NCBI RefSeq assembly: GCF_041734735.1
Contig: NC_134878.1
Coordinates: forward strand, 29,317,811-29,381,810
Source: Babylonia areolata
Lineage: Eukaryota; Mollusca; Gastropoda; Neogastropoda; Buccinidae
Direction: 5' to 3'
Length of the DNA stretch: 64,000 nt
The position numbers and the translations under genes are program-made. The notes below the pieces were generated by a model. The model did not search any database. It was not told where the DNA came from and worked only from the letters and a program-made list of their open reading frames with translations. Below, in pieces: positions 40,745 to 54,469 of this stretch (positions within the stretch are counted from its first letter, which is position 1; each line of letters starts with the position of its first letter).

Positions 40745-42329
40745 GAAATAAACCTTAGTCCAAGCAAAGATAAGCAAATTCACTCTGAGTCACTTTTGGC
40801 AAAACTTGCAGATTCAGAGGAGATCCAACACAACTATTTCAGGCACACATTTGTTTAGATGAACGTGCGTACTCAACTCAGCAAAAGAAAAAACTTTAAT
40901 TATAAACTTGTGCAGAAAATACACCTGTTACTCACACGTATACGGAAAAGCCTCATGGTCCACAAGTCCCTAGTCCCACGCGCAAAAGTGGGTTCACTTG
41001 TTGTGAACGTCACCGTTCATTAAATAAAATGTTTGACTTAAAAAAACAAAAAAAAAAACTATATTTAAAAAAAATGTTTGACATAAAAAAACAACAAACA
41101 AAGAAAACAAACCATACAAAAAACCAACCAAACAAAAAACGTTTCAGCGTTTGAACTACCTTTGCGCATTGCTGATTCATAAGACGATGTTTCCCACATA
41201 TTCCGGTTCGTTTTGGCTGAATGCTGGCACGGGTATTTCCGATTATTTCTGCCATATCTTGCTGGCAGTTACGCCCCTCCCCCTCCCCCTCCCCCCGTAC
41301 CCGCCCTCGCAGAGAGCGTGCAATGAAATGAGATCAGAGACTAATGGCGTCCCACCCCCAACCCCCTCCCCACAGGTGGAAAGGAAGGTAAATTGTACTG
41401 CCACACCTTTTTGCTCTGTAGACGGGAGCAGAAACGCCACCCATTCCATGGTGCAAAAGTGAAACGATACTTTGCTGGAATTAATGCCTGAATATAATCA
41501 GTAAACGGCAGAAATGAATAAACTTCTATAAGCAAGAGGAGAAACGTCGTATCATAAGGTGTGAGCAAAGCATTTTCATACGATGTTACACAAAACAAAA
41601 ACAACTGAGGATTAGTTATAATTATCTTTATATAAAAAAAAAATGATTAAAAAAAATGTTAACAGGTTTTGATTTTCATCTGACCAAGCGCTTGTGCCAA
41701 CAAGCAGAACATTTCCCACTGTGCTGGGGACTTCGACACATGTCCCCTCGCACGTGTATACGTATACGGTATGCATCTGTCTCTGAACGTCATTGTCTCT
41801 GGGGCTGAATTAAAAATCTTTTTTTTTCTCTCTCTCTTCAGGCACGGTTCACGTCCTCGTGTGAAAGCAGGTGCGGGTACCTCGATGAAATCGAGACAGT
41901 GCGACTAGGTCGATCAAAGTGTAGATTTTACCGTTTTTTATACTGACTTTGGGGGCGGGTGGTTATGGGGAGTTGGCGGGAAGGGGGTGGTGGAGGGGTA
42001 ACAAGGGAGGTAACGTGATGGGCAACTACGAACATCACGGGAAGCAGCTTGATAAGTGGAGACAAAGAGGGGAAGTAAACGGAGGGGGTTGGGGGGTGTT
42101 GATAAGGGGAAGTAAACGGGCACTGGGGAGCAGGGGGAGGGGGGAAGGGGTGTCGTTCGTAAGAGGAAGGGAGTGTGTGTGTGGGGGGGGGGGGGTCGAG
42201 GTGCGCATCGCAGAGTGTATGCTGTACACTGGGTAGTTGCAGTAGCTGTGGGGGGAGGGGGGCCGGGGGGGAGGGAGAGTACTTGATCCACCCCCTCCTC
42301 CCCCTTTTGATGAAAAACAAAAACCGAAA

Positions 42330-42383
<54 letters not shown>

Positions 42384-43860
42384 GAACAACAACAACAAAA
42401 ACCAAAGGGGAAGAGCTCTGCAGGCCAAATGTCAGCGATGTTGAAAGTTCCCTTTTGCCCCTAGCCTCGCGGCAAGGACACAAAACCCACAAAACGGTTG
42501 TGGAACTTAGCAACAGACGTCTTATCGTTTAAAAACGAACGTGTTGTGGTTTTAAGAGAGCCAGCAGTCGCCGTCATGTCATATGGAGTGTGTGTGTGTG
42601 TGATCGACGCAAACAGTACTGTTGTTGACCAGAGCATAAAACAAGCCAACCTTGCTCAGGGCTGGGGACCGACCATGTACCTCAAACCGAGTGAGTTTCT
42701 GTCTCCGTTGTTGGCGGGTTACACGATCAAATGTCCATGAAAAATGGATGCGTTTTAATTTAGCGCTAAGCCGGATTGGTAAGCAGGAGCCAGTTGCTTT
42801 GCTCGGACGGAACAGCCTAGTATGGTCGTAACCCACTACTAACTTTGTGTAGTATGGAACTGATCAATGGCGTAGTTCGGTCAACGTAGGCATTTTGTCA
42901 CGTGTAACTGTCAAAAAGTCAGAACCAAGCAATGCAACTGGTACCAGGAGACGAAAACAAAACATAAACGTCTTCATGTTTATGCCATAGAATTGCAATA
43001 ATCCTGGAATGTCAAAGGAAAAAAACAACATCGCGTTGGTATTTGGAATGTACAAGAGATGGAAGTGACGGTTTGGCAGAACCTTTAACCAGCTCCTGAG
43101 ATGAGAAAAAGGCCGTCAACTGGGCCCCTATCGATGCAGGTGCCTATGGCTAGTTGTTGAAGGATGGTTGTTCACATGTCCTGTAGGTTAAAAGCCCAGC
43201 CGACCACGAAGCCACATTAGAGCTGTCTACACCGCATTTGAAAGCATGCCAACATCAAAATCTCAACAACATCAAATAGTACTCCAGTTACATAAGAGCC
43301 CGTCTCTCAAAATATCACTTGAACAACGCAAGCCCACAAATAAATGTATAGAAGTCATCGTAGCTACGCCATTCATTACATTTTTTCTTAATTCACTAAA
43401 ATTGAAGGCGGTGATATTCTGCTCAGATTTCATGCACAAAGAAAGGCAAACACCGCCCACAAAAAAAAAAAAAAAAAATCAAACAAGCATTCCTGAATAA
43501 AGGACCAAACTGAAAAAAAACAAAAACAAACACGTACGATTTCGAATCTTCGGGAACAAAATCTCCCAGAAGACAGTTATGTCCAGATGGCAAAAAAGCA
43601 AATCAACATACCCACACAAAAAAGGGAAAAAGATTGAGAGCAAGAAAACAAGGAAGCAAAGGAAAAGAGGACATTGTCAATCGAACCGCAGAAATTCAAG
43701 AAGGCGCAAAAAAACAAAAAACAACCAACCCCCCCCCCCCCCCCCCCCCCCCAAAAATCTCGTTTATAAACTGAAACGCCCCAGCATCCTGGCAGTGGAT
43801 ACTGGAGAAGACAGGAGGGCTCAGATTCGGGGATGGAGCGATATTACATATTTTTCATGA
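39533..43860. other. No gene seen; G/C-rich tracts
   Basis: Prominent are G-runs at 39780-39815, 40004-40030, 40115-40130 and 41950-42295 (mirrored by C/T-rich 41270-41300), (AT)n at 40700-40742, (TC)n(CA)n at 42331-42382, and C-run 43731-43752. A weak donor-like ACCGA|GTGAGT near 42690 was noted. No domain, SINE or LINE was recognised. Confidence 0.45.
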
Positions 43861-43880
43861 GCAAATGTTTTCAAGTGTTG

Positions 43881-43882
<2 letters not shown>

Positions 43883-43940
<58 letters not shown>
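43883..43940. repeat. (AT)n microsatellite
   Basis: About 29 AT units; no LINE tail is visible next to it. Confidence 0.95.
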
Positions 43941-43941
<1 letters not shown>

Positions 43942-44677
43942 CAGCCTTAGATTTGGAACCACAAGCAAACGAGAAAAGGAAAAAAAGACAATGGGGAACG
44001 TCTGTGATAAAAAGAGAATACGTTGGCAATGCGGATGTCTCGGGATGAAATAAGAGATGCAATCGTGATCTTATTTATCTTTTTTTCTTAATTTTCTTTT
44101 TTTTTCTCTCTCTCTGTTCAGGCAAGGGTTTAATTTCATGAACAAGTGTTTTAGCTTGCTTGTGCTTAGAAACTGATCATTCCTCGTTTAAAAAGAGCGA
44201 CTGGGAAATAAGAGATGAACCGATGGAGAAAAGGATCCGTGCAGTGAGTGGAGTCCTACAGCGATCGCAAGGAGATGGAGCCCGATCTCTAAGATTCGGA
44301 GGGGCCAGATTTCGGCCAAAAACGAACGAAAACCATCTCAGAAGTGACAGAAACAAAATGCTTGAGTTTATAATTCCTCGTGGACCTCTCAGCTTTGGCT
44401 GTTGTTAAAAATATCACGAATGTCTCATTGTTTGAACAGTAGAAATGCTGTTAAATTTTCGGGTGTCTCTCTGGCAGCGCAGTGGTGGTTATTCCTCAAT
44501 GACTTGTTGGCAATATTATTATTTTCTCGGTGACATTATTGGCAGCATTGTGATGGTTGTGTGTTTTTGTTTGTTTGTTTGTTGTTGTTTTTTTTGGGGG
44601 GGAGGGGGGTTGGGGGGGAGGGAGGGTGATCTTGTCGTTGGCACCACGTTGGTGACTTCACTGTTAGCAGTTCTCGA

Positions 44678-44709
<32 letters not shown>

Positions 44710-45042
44710 ACGCACGCACACACACCAGCCCCCTACTTTTTGGGGGTGGGGATGGGGGGTGGGGGTGGGGGTATTTGTTTTTGTTTGTCTTCACCGGGCA
44801 GGGTGGGGCTGTCCACGTGAGATGCTTCTGGCGGAACACAGAAACAAGGAATGAGCGAGACCCGTGGGAGGAGTCGTCAAAGGATTGGATCAGAGGAGAC
44901 AGTGTAGCGAGGGTGTGCGTTGGGAGGGGGGGCTCACAGCTGGGTTGTTTTTTTGTTTTGTTTTCAATACCAAGGCACCGCGACAGAAAATATACCCTAT
45001 TTCTGTAACCTACACGTGTCCAAACTCACGCAGGTATTGATA

Positions 45043-45094
<52 letters not shown>

Positions 45095-45439
45095 GCACGC
45101 GCGCGCTTCCACACACACACACATACACACACACACATGGGGGGGGGGGAGAGAAAGTGAAGTCCACAATAAAACAACAATCGTATGCTAGTTATTGATT
45201 ACGTGGGGCTCTTGTCTGCGGGCGGTTACGTGTCAGAGGTCCATACTAATCTGAGAAACAGTGCCCAGGAAATGAAGTAAACGGATGAAAAACAAAGAAA
45301 TAATAATAATAATAATCATAATAATAAGGGTCACGTAGCCTGACTGCATTCAGAGTGTGGCGCACGCACGCAGTAGATGGGACTTTGGGCTGCGTTCAGG
45401 AAAATGCCTCTTAACTTTCAAACAGTTAGGTAGCTCTCG

Positions 45440-45526
<87 letters not shown>

Positions 45527-47560
45527 TGTAATAGTTTGCGGGAAGCGAGGTAGACTGGGTATTGGCAAAAAGCTTTGTTGAAAATGCAGTAAACATACTT
45601 CTATTACAACAAACGATTTTTTTTTCTGTTATCATTTATACGAAGCAAAACTCCTTCAACGCTTTGACATTGTCGCTTGACAATACAAATAGAGAGAAAG
45701 CAACCCTAAGAGCCAGTGTAAAAATAAAACCATATAAAAGAAATCAACTGATGTCAGAGTTGGAAGCAAAACACAGCGTACTATTCGTATTTATACATCG
45801 TTGTCTGAATATGCAACAGTAGATAGTTTTAAGGGAAAATTTGGGAAACATATCGGTCTGCTTTATAATAATAATATAAAAAAAATAAAGATAATAGTTA
45901 TACAGTCCAGCGTGTATGTTAATCACCATAAACTTCGTCGGAGGCAAGAAAACCATGGCTTTGTATTTACGGCGCCCCTTTTTTTTCTTCTTTTTTTTTC
46001 GTATTCATAACGAATTCACATTAGATTATACGCATCTGGTATTCAAGTGCTTATCATGGCGACAGAACGTTGGTTGCTGTTTTGTGCCGTCATATCACGA
46101 TTCAAACAGGGGTTAAAAATAAATATGTGCCGATGGACCGCGTTCTAGTGTTAGGCATTCAAACGAAAAGATTCACTGGGGCCTGAATCTCTCCCACATC
46201 TCAGTATGACGTAACAAGGCGGAGTATACGTGCACTAAAGGGTGGTTTTCGGTGGAGTGGTGGGAGGGGAAGGAGGAAGGGCAGGCAATTCGATACGGAC
46301 AGAGGGTAGTTGATGGGAATCCCAAAAGGATTATAATAAGCAGTCACATGATAACCGTTCGTAACAAAAGAAACAACAACAACAAAAATCTTCGTTTACT
46401 GAAATGGTTAACTCTTCTTCTGTATTTTACATAATTGTTTTTACAGTGTTGATGGCTTTCTGATATTTTCGTATGATTTTCCTGTATCTCATAGACTTTT
46501 TTTTTTCTCACTTTCCTGTCCTTACTTTATGCCGTGGTTTATTATTTTTTTTAAATACATGAAATCTTGGGCCGCAGCCTGTCTTGTTTTGAAAAGAAAT
46601 ATTTCTCAACGTTGTCAGACACAACTTATAGGATTTTGCCAAAGACAATGAAATGGTAATCTTTCAGGCTGTTCAGCTTTATTTCCCTCTAGCACTCTCA
46701 TCTCTCACCACAAGGTATTTACCTTCTCGATTCTGTATGACAGTCAGTCGTTTTCGACTTTGACAGCAGAGGAGGTAACTGCTGTCCCGACTATCTGGGC
46801 TAGACTATTATTTTTTTGTGGAGAGTGTCTTACCCACTCTCTCGGCCAAGAGGGTTTTAGGACAGCCGGCGTTAGGATGGTTCCCAAAGGCCAACTAGCC
46901 CCCAAAGCTGCATCACTAAGAGCCAGTGCAATCTTGATTCCTAGTTTGAGTGTCATAGTCATTCACCAAAGACTAAGCTGTAAGTGATTTCCCATTGCAT
47001 TGGAGAAACCACTGATAATACAGCTCTCACTTTGCCGTTGGCCCAACACATGCTGCCCAACCTTATCGCATTCTGCACGGGTAACAATCCTGTTTTTTAT
47101 GTTGTTTTTCCACCCACTGTTGCACGTCGCTTTAAACGATTCCGCCCGGTAGAATGTGATTTCAAAAACCAAACCATGTCGTGGCATACCTTAAACGCAA
47201 CTGTTTTCATGCATTTAATAAGAACCCATATAAAGTCATATGTTTGAAATGAAACTATTTACATCCACTTCTAATGAACGTTGCCATGGAATAAACCTTG
47301 ACAAGGAAGCTAAACATGGTTCATTGTACATCACCCGTCGGGGTCTCGGATGTTTTTTGTTCTTTGATCAGCTTCTGTTTGTAATCCGATTCCTCCAGTG
47401 AAACAAGGAGTGAAACGGGTTTCCCCCTCCTCTCTTTCTGTCTTTCTGTTTTCATTGCTCTTTTTGTTTTTGACAGTTGGGCTTCTGACTTTTCTTTCTT
47501 TCTTTTTATTATTTTTTTTTTATTCTGCCGTGTCGTCAGAAGTCAGAAGCGAAATACCAA
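43941..47560. other. No gene seen; (CA)n and (TC)n(CA)n tracts
   Basis: (CA)n at 44681-44697, 45042-45092 and 45474-45523 (the last preceded by (TC)n), plus G-rich runs at 44593-44625 and 44740-44772. The stretch 46755-46995 (GAGGAGGTAACTGCTGTCCC ... CAACTAGCCCCCAAAGCTGC ... AAGACTAAGCTGTAAG) looks like a dispersed repeat I recall from gastropods, but only one copy is here. An 82-codon frame at 44160-44408 has no recognised domain. Confidence 0.45.
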
Positions 47561-47905
47561 ATGGCACGAGACTGCCGTTCGATAATGTATGGTTGGTTGG
47601 TTGTTGTTTTTTTCTTCTCCTCGTTCACCATCTTCCCTCCTCCGTCTCTCCAGGCATCGTGGAGCGAGTGGTATCAAGTGTTGTCACACAGCCTGCAGGA
47701 TCCAAACGTCATCGCCACACAACCTTTCTCTTCGATCCTGCACCGTGCTCACATTGTGAATAATCTGCTTCTTTTTGCCCGCCTGGGGGGAACTTCAGAA
47801 AATGAGGCTCACGTCTCTCATCCACGCAGGCAGAACAAAAAAACAACAAAATCCGAAAAAAAGATCAAGACCAGGACGAACAATAAAGTGAAATCAAATC
47901 GGTGA
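47561..47905 (+). CDS. Weak candidate small secreted protein
   Basis: A 114-codon frame begins MARDCRSIMYGWLVVVFFFS with a hydrophobic stretch. It continues QASWSEWYQVLSHSLQDPNV, FSSILHRAHIVNNLLLFARL and ends in a very basic tail (KKTTKSEKKIKTRTNNKVKS). A pyrimidine tract and CTCTCCAG|GC inside it (47646-47654) could instead be a splice acceptor, in which case only the second half would be exonic. No family was recognised. The hydrophobic part derives largely from T/C-rich low-complexity DNA, which lowers confidence. Confidence 0.12.
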   Translation: MARDCRSIMYGWLVVVFFFSSFTIFPPPSLQASWSEWYQVLSHSLQDPNVIATQPFSSILHRAHIVNNLLLFARLGGTSENEAHVSHPRRQNKKTTKSEKKIKTRTNNKVKSNR

Positions 47906-48188
47906 CGCTCTATGAAACAAGAGGTGGAGAACTGCTGGGCTAAAAAACAAAAAAACAAAAAACAAAAAAACCCAAAAAAAACCGGGTAATTAGAGACAGC
48001 TGTTATGGCCTGCTTTATTATTTATTGGGCAATAAACAAAAGCCAAAATGTGTTTTCAACATTGAATCAAATACGTTTATATATGTCATTGTGATATAAA
48101 CTCTTAATCACTTGCACACACGCACACGCGCACGTACATACTCAAAAGAGACAGAGAGAAAGAGAGAGGGGGACTGAAAAGGACCTAT

Positions 48189-48315
48189 CCCCGAAAACGG
48201 AGTATGGCTGCCTACGTGGCGGGGTAAAAACGGTCGTACACGCAAAAGCCCACTCGTGTACATTCGAGTGAACGTGGGAGCTGCAGACACGAACATAGAA
48301 GAAGAAGAAGAAAAG
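48189..48315 (+). repeat. Repeat C, copy 3 (most complete)
   Basis: CCCGAAAACGGAGTATGGCT, GCCTACGTGGCGGGGTAAAA, ACGGTCGTACACGCAAAAGC, CCACTCGTGTACATTCGAGT, GAACGTGGGAGCTGCAGACA, then (GAA)n. Same as the copies at 21.4 (minus) and 38.6 kb. Confidence 0.8.
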
Positions 48316-49780
48316 GACCTTTTTCGTTAAGGACTCGGCCTGACATGGGTGTCTCAGGTGACGATAGGACCTGGGGGCTATGATGGAAACACGCGCTGAA
48401 CGTTTCTTCTTCGCGCGTTGGAATGGTCTGACCCGTTGTGTTACGATGCAGAGATGGAAACCACATTGAAAGGTGGTTTAAAAACAAACAAAAAAACCCC
48501 TAAAAACCCAACCAACCCATGGACCGCGGAAACTGCAAAGAATGAGTCAAGTTAACCGACCGGGTTGTTGCACAGCGAATGCCGTCGACCAGGACTAAAA
48601 CCCAACATATACAACTTTTTTCCTATTTGAAGCCAACAAAGGCAAGTCTGGAGCTACAGGAAGCCTTTCCTGTCCAAAGTGACGGCCTCGTAAAAGCTGG
48701 CCTGCTCAAACAAAGGGAACACCAAGCGTGTATCCCACGGGCGCTAATCAGTTTGCAGCCGACAGCGACTCGCCCGCCACGCCCAAACCCACACACGCGG
48801 AGCGCCAAGGGGAAAAAAACAACAACAAAAAACAAAAACAAAAACACTGACAAAGAGGGGCAAGTGGCACACAGAAGCCAAGATAAATGTGAACCAGCTA
48901 TAAAAATCTGAAAAGACAAACGGAGCGGTACGCAAAAGCTAGCATTTTCAACTCTTGACATTTTGAACATGATCGTCACTCGGCAATAATATCTTTCATC
49001 AAAGTTCTCCCCACCTCCTCCTCCTCCTCCTCCTCTCTCTCTTTGTCTCATGACAGAAACAGTCACAAAGCAAAGCACGAGAAAAACAGAAGACGTATCA
49101 TTTTTTTTTTTTTTTTTTTTTTTCAGAAGACAAGGATACTCTTCACTGCTGTGAGACGATCTTGAAGCCCCCAAACGACACCTCCAGGGCTTGTTTATAC
49201 TTGAGAAGAAAAATGTCTCTGTTCGCCATTGGCAGGAATCGGTTGTCGTTTTGATACATTAATTTTTACTGAGAGGTAGAGGAACGGCTGTTGTATGCTT
49301 TTGTAGTTTGACAGCTCTGCTATAACATTAATTTGTGGTCGGCTTGGCTAGTAATCTGCCTAACATTAATAGTGGTTTACAGTTAGAAACAGGCAAAGCA
49401 AACGATCTGACATAACGAAAGGGTTTCCAGCGGATTGTGTCGTGTCGTGTCGATCAGCGCAGGAACTATTGATTTTAGGGGATTCCCACAAAAGTCAAAC
49501 TATCAACAAACTAAATACATAAAAAATGAATAAATAAAGCACACACTTCGAACAGCAGAAAGTAAAACTGAAATAGTGTGGTAGTGTCGAACTCGCGATG
49601 ACTGTTTCCACAGCGTATAGTGTATAGGACGTATTCTGTACTCTGAATCGAAGGATTCAACGAAGTTGTTTATTTCGGTGGTCTCTTCACCTTCGTCAGC
49701 AAAACTGCAACATCTTCATCGTCTTATTGTTATTGTGGTGTGTTTTTTTTCCAGGGTCTTTTTCAAAGCACCAATTGTTA
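48316..49780. other. No gene seen
   Basis: Contains (TCC)n near 49015-49040, a T-run at 49101-49123 and A-rich stretches. No coding domain was recognised on either strand. Confidence 0.5.
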
Positions 49781-49789
49781 TTCGCTCCG

Positions 49790-50880
49790 TTTAGACTTCT
49801 TCCTTATCTCCCTTTGGACTTTTCCCTTTTCTCTCCCTTACACTTCTCTCTTCAACTTCTCTCTTCAACTTCAATTTTCTCCCCTTCACTTTCATTTTCC
49901 CTCTCCCTTCTCCCTCCCTTCGACGTCTACCTTTTCTCTCCCTTTCACTTCTCTCTTAAGCTTCCATTTTCTCCCTTCTGACTTTTTTCTCTCTCGCTGT
50001 GACTTCTCCCTTTTCTCTCCCTTCTCCCTTTTCTCTCCCTTCTCCCTTTTCTCTCCCTTCTGACTTCTCCCCTTTCTCTCCTCCCTTCTCCCTTTTCTCC
50101 CTTTTCTCTCCCTTCTGACTTCTCCCTTTTCTCTCCCTTCTGACTTCTCCCTTTTCTCTCCCTTCTCTCTTTTCTCTCCCTTCTGACTTCTCCCTTTTCT
50201 CTCCCTTCTCCCTTTTCTCTCCCTTTTTCTCTTCCTTCTCCCTTTTCTCTCCCTTCTCCCTTTCTCTCCCTTCTCCCTTTTCTCTCCCTTCTCCCTTTTA
50301 TCTCCCTTCTGACTTCTCCCTTTTCTCTCCCTTCTGACTTCTCCCCTTTCTCTCCCTTCTCCCTTTTTCTCTTCCTTCTTCCTCTTCTCTTCCTTCTTCC
50401 TTTTCTCTTCCTTGGACTTCTCCCTTCTCCCTTCTGACATCCCTTTTTTTTTCTCTTGCTTCTCCCGTATCTCCCCTTTGGCTTCTCCCTTTTCTCTCGC
50501 TCTGACTTCCATTTCCACCCCCGTTTTGGCTTCTTTTTCTCTCTCCCCCTTCTCCCTTTTCTCTCCTGACTTCTCCTTTATCTCTGCTTCTTTCTCCCTT
50601 CTGATTTTCTCCTCTGAATTCTTCTTCCCTCTTCCTTCTGAATTCTCCTTTTCTCTCCCTTCTCCCTTTTTTCTCCCCCCCTTCTGATTTTCTCCTTTTC
50701 TCTCCCCTTTAACTTCTCCCTTTTTTTCTTCCCTCCTGATTTCTCCCCATTTCTTCCCTTTCTCTCCCTCCCCTCTAACTTCTTTTCTCATCTTCTCTTT
50801 CTTTTGACCCCCCCCCCCCCCTTTTCTTCTCTCCCTCTGATTTCTCCCCCTTTTTCTCTCCCCTCTGACTACACCGACAT
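49790..50880. repeat. 1.1-kb homopyrimidine minisatellite
   Basis: Almost pure C/T on the plus strand, built of variants of CTTCTCCCTTTTCTCTCCCT with interspersed TCTGACTTC units. Units are ~15-30 bp and poorly ordered. A 337-codon Lys/Glu/Arg/Gly frame on the minus strand is a by-product of the missing stop codons in purine-only DNA, not a gene. Confidence 0.92.
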
Positions 50881-53800
50881 GAACGTGCTGCAGTATGCCA
50901 GGCATACTGTCCTCAGCTTTTGTCCTGTCCCATGCCGAGGCTCATCTTTCCTTCCTGCCCTTTTGCTTTCGCTTCTGTCTTCTGCCGATTTTTTTTCTGC
51001 CAGCATGTTTCTAAATGCGTACCATTGATGATACCGTTTTCTTTTTCTTCATCGGAAGAGTTCAGAAAAAAAAACCGCATAAAAAAGCCAAACTTTGACG
51101 AACGCACAAAAAGAATACGGCGGTGATAGGCCTTAAAAAAAAAAGAAAAAAAAAAGACAATTATAGATGCAAATTATTTACAAATTTCCGGTGGAAATGG
51201 CTAGTAGTTTCTTTTCTTTTTTTTTTTCTCTCGTTAACTCAGCAACCGTTATTTTCTTCAGTAACCCATAGATCCTCATAACGATTCCCTGAGAGGAATC
51301 ACGTATGTAAACTACTGTTTTGATGTTTACCCCTTCGGAATGGCTTTGTGCGCCTTAGTTTCCCGATCCCCCACACACACCTAAAAAAAAAAAAGTCTTC
51401 AATATTTAAAGCACAACCGAATAGTATTTAGCCTCTGACGTTGAAGACGCGAAGGTACACCGCTGGTTGTAGTGTAGAAACAAAAAATTCTCCAGAGGAG
51501 AACAAAACATTTTACTCATCTGCTGTATCAATGTCAGTTTACCAAACATGCATAACTCTCAGAGCGAATGGCATTTGGCTCTTCCTGTATTTCATAAAGG
51601 ACAGGTGGATTAGTGAGAAAGAAGATTTTGAAAAATGCAACCCAAAAATCGACTGCTTCCACACATAACAGTGCTAGTAAATAATGTTCTGTTCAAACAC
51701 ACACACACACTCGCGCCCATGCGTCATTAAAACAGTGTTTCGGCACTTAGTATTTCTCACAACAAAATCACAACAGTTTTTTAAAAGCAATATCCCGACA
51801 TCTCCATGGCTTGTATGGTGCGCAAAAATAAATAAATAAATACAACATAATGAATAGCGAGTTATGACTCTGGGGAAACAAATCGCCAACATTCATTGAC
51901 AAATTATCGGTTCTTGCGGCTTCAATTAAAAAAAAAAAAAACACACAAAAAAAACGTCAGTTGGAAATGTACGGAATTATGAGCATTGACAATCACACAA
52001 AAAAAAGAGGGCGAGGTGGGGGAGGGCGGGTCGGGAGAGCGGTGGGGTTGAGTTACATATTTCCCCTGCTGAGAACTACCAGGTTCCTTCTTGTAGCCCT
52101 GTTTCTGTCACGTAGCCTACGAAGTTCATTCCAAATATTCTATTTATGCACACTACAGGCTTCTATGTGTGTTTAACTGTTGGCAAATAGAATAATCAGA
52201 TACACGGGGCTGTGATTTTCCGTTAAACTGAACATGAAATAAAGCAAAATAAATAAATAAATTAGCATTCAGTGTACACAAGCAGGAAAAAAACAACGGT
52301 ATCCCATAAAAGGTTACAACACGTTAAAAAAAAGTTTTCCAAATAAAACAAAAAAAAATTTCTCATCATTTCATCACATGATTCCAGCGAAGCAAAAGAC
52401 AACAACATACAAAACATGTCAAAAAAATTACCCAACAAGAATAAACCTTCCAAGAAACATGTAAAACAGCGGCAACACGAAGATACGATATGTTTCCGAC
52501 TGTAAGGCAACGCCTCGTGCTGAGAGGGTGGCGGCCAGTCAGGTGATGGATAACAGGCTGCTGCCGAACCAGCCGTGCCCCACACAAGCGACCTTTTGGG
52601 TCCTCAGTCCCCCCGACACATCTTGCGAGAAAGGCAGCTCGACACTCTACACCACTGTCGTTTACATGTACACCAACTTGACACAGATCGAACGGGAACA
52701 CAGAGAGAGGGGGAGCCGGTGGTGGTGGTGGTGGACAACACAGCTTGGCACATGTGAAGCAACGACTAACATTCTAAATAACTGGGTCAAGAAACAATGT
52801 TCATAAAAAAAACAGGGTTACGGATAAGGAGAACAAATGTTAATAAACGAAAAGAAAGAGGCCCAGAATGGATAGTGATTTTCAATTTGTTCACAGTATA
52901 TTGGCACACACTAAAACATGCAATACTTACAATTTTCCTTGACCCCCCCCCCCCCCCTTCCCACGTGTACAATTAAGATATGCTTTATCTCCGCTGGATT
53001 CTTCCCTGTGGAGCTTTCTGCGGTTTAATGATTGCAACCGAAAATGACCCCGCAATGCACCCGACTGAAAGCACATATGTATAATAATAAACTGGATCCA
53101 CGCATTCTGAAAGGAGAGAGCAGATAAAATGCACTAAACCCCCCCAAAGGAATCGTCTGATAAGCACTTCAAGTAATGACTGAACATGTACACAGCTCTT
53201 GTCAACAAGGAATGACACTGCCATTGTCACTTCACTATACCACTCGTGTCCAAATGTTGGGTCTGCAGCTGCCTGTCCAAGCATCGAATCACCGAGAGTG
53301 TCTGTTGACGCACACTATTGCACCGTTCAAACCAGTTTCCGAAGTGGTGCAAGAGCTGTCGATGTCAGATCAGAACTACACATTGCTCTTGCTGCTTGTG
53401 TAGTCCGGGTCCTCTGAAGATGACTGGGTTCTGCAAGCCAGAGGTCGACATGAGACAATGGCAACAAATATAGCCGTAGTATGAACAAGGGCAGAAGACT
53501 AGGGTTTGAAACAACAAAAGCATCATCGTCCTGAAATCGCGTGCTTGCTTGTACACGTTCTTTGTGGTGCCGTGTACAAAAAAAAAAAAGAAGAAAACTT
53601 TGGAACAGCATGGATGGGGGTGGGTAGAAGGAATGTTTTAAGGGGAATGTAATTGCTGTCTATGGGGCAGACGGTCTCAGTCATGTAATAAGAACGACTA
53701 GAATGGTAAAAATAAGTGGTTTTTTTTTTTTAAACTCTCGAGGCCATGGGTGATTCAGCCTGTCAACAGATAAACAGCATGAAATGCTCGATTCTTTTCG

Positions 53801-54469
53801 ACGGTTCCAAAAATCTTGACAGTAACAGAGTCGGACTGGAATTCTCGGGAGCAGCCTTGATAAACCAGTAAATGCGACAAGCTTTCACTTTCATCAAAAG
53901 CCGAGAGAAAAGACACCATTTGTGTTCATATGGCATATAGAAGTATGGAATACATTTATACCTTAAAGACAAGACTATACACATCCTATGCTGAAAAACA
54001 TTTTTGAAAACTGCAAAAAACATGGCGCATTGTACAAATACCCAAAATAGCTGAGCTTGAAGATATTTTACGTAAAAGTGAGCGTGGATTTTTTTTTTCT
54101 TCTGACAAACGTCTCCTGGGATTCCACCCGAAAGTCACAGAGGGTGCCAGTGTCTACTCGTCAATACCAAAAAAAACCAAGAAAAACAACATGACCAGCT
54201 TCCTCTTCTTCCAGTCCATCACTGACGTCACTCATCACCATGGACACGGGGTCTCTCCATCGCATGGTCTTAGAGTGACGAAATCCCACGGCACTCATTG
54301 CATTGGAGTGGTGCGGGCAGAGTCATGAGATAACGGTTTCTACGGCGGCAACGACGCTAAGACCATGGGTCACCTTGGTGATGAGATTCTGAGCCATGAC
54401 GTGGTGACGTAACTCCCAACGCAGCCCGGGCCAACCCACGTAGGTCAAGGTAACGGGGTCAGGGTCGGT
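50881..54469. other. Anonymous DNA; right part may be Nol4 3' UTR
   Basis: No coding segment was recognised. The right part lies directly downstream of the minus-strand Nol4 stop codon (54716), so some of it may be 3' UTR. The nearest minus-strand ATTAAA poly-A-like signal seen is at ~53026, and no strong AATAAA was found nearby, so the transcript end is uncertain. A palindromic CRE (TGACGTCA) lies near 54226. Confidence 0.4.

Noticed and set aside
42498-42740. Plus-strand frame ending near a donor-like ACCGA|GTGAGT
   Set aside because: It contains a (GT)n run, has no good acceptor and no recognised family; evidence too thin for an exon.
49892-50905. 337-codon minus-strand open frame rich in Lys, Glu, Arg and Gly
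   Set aside because: It is the purine strand of a homopyrimidine minisatellite, which cannot contain most stop codons; no domain, splice sites or codon pattern of a gene.
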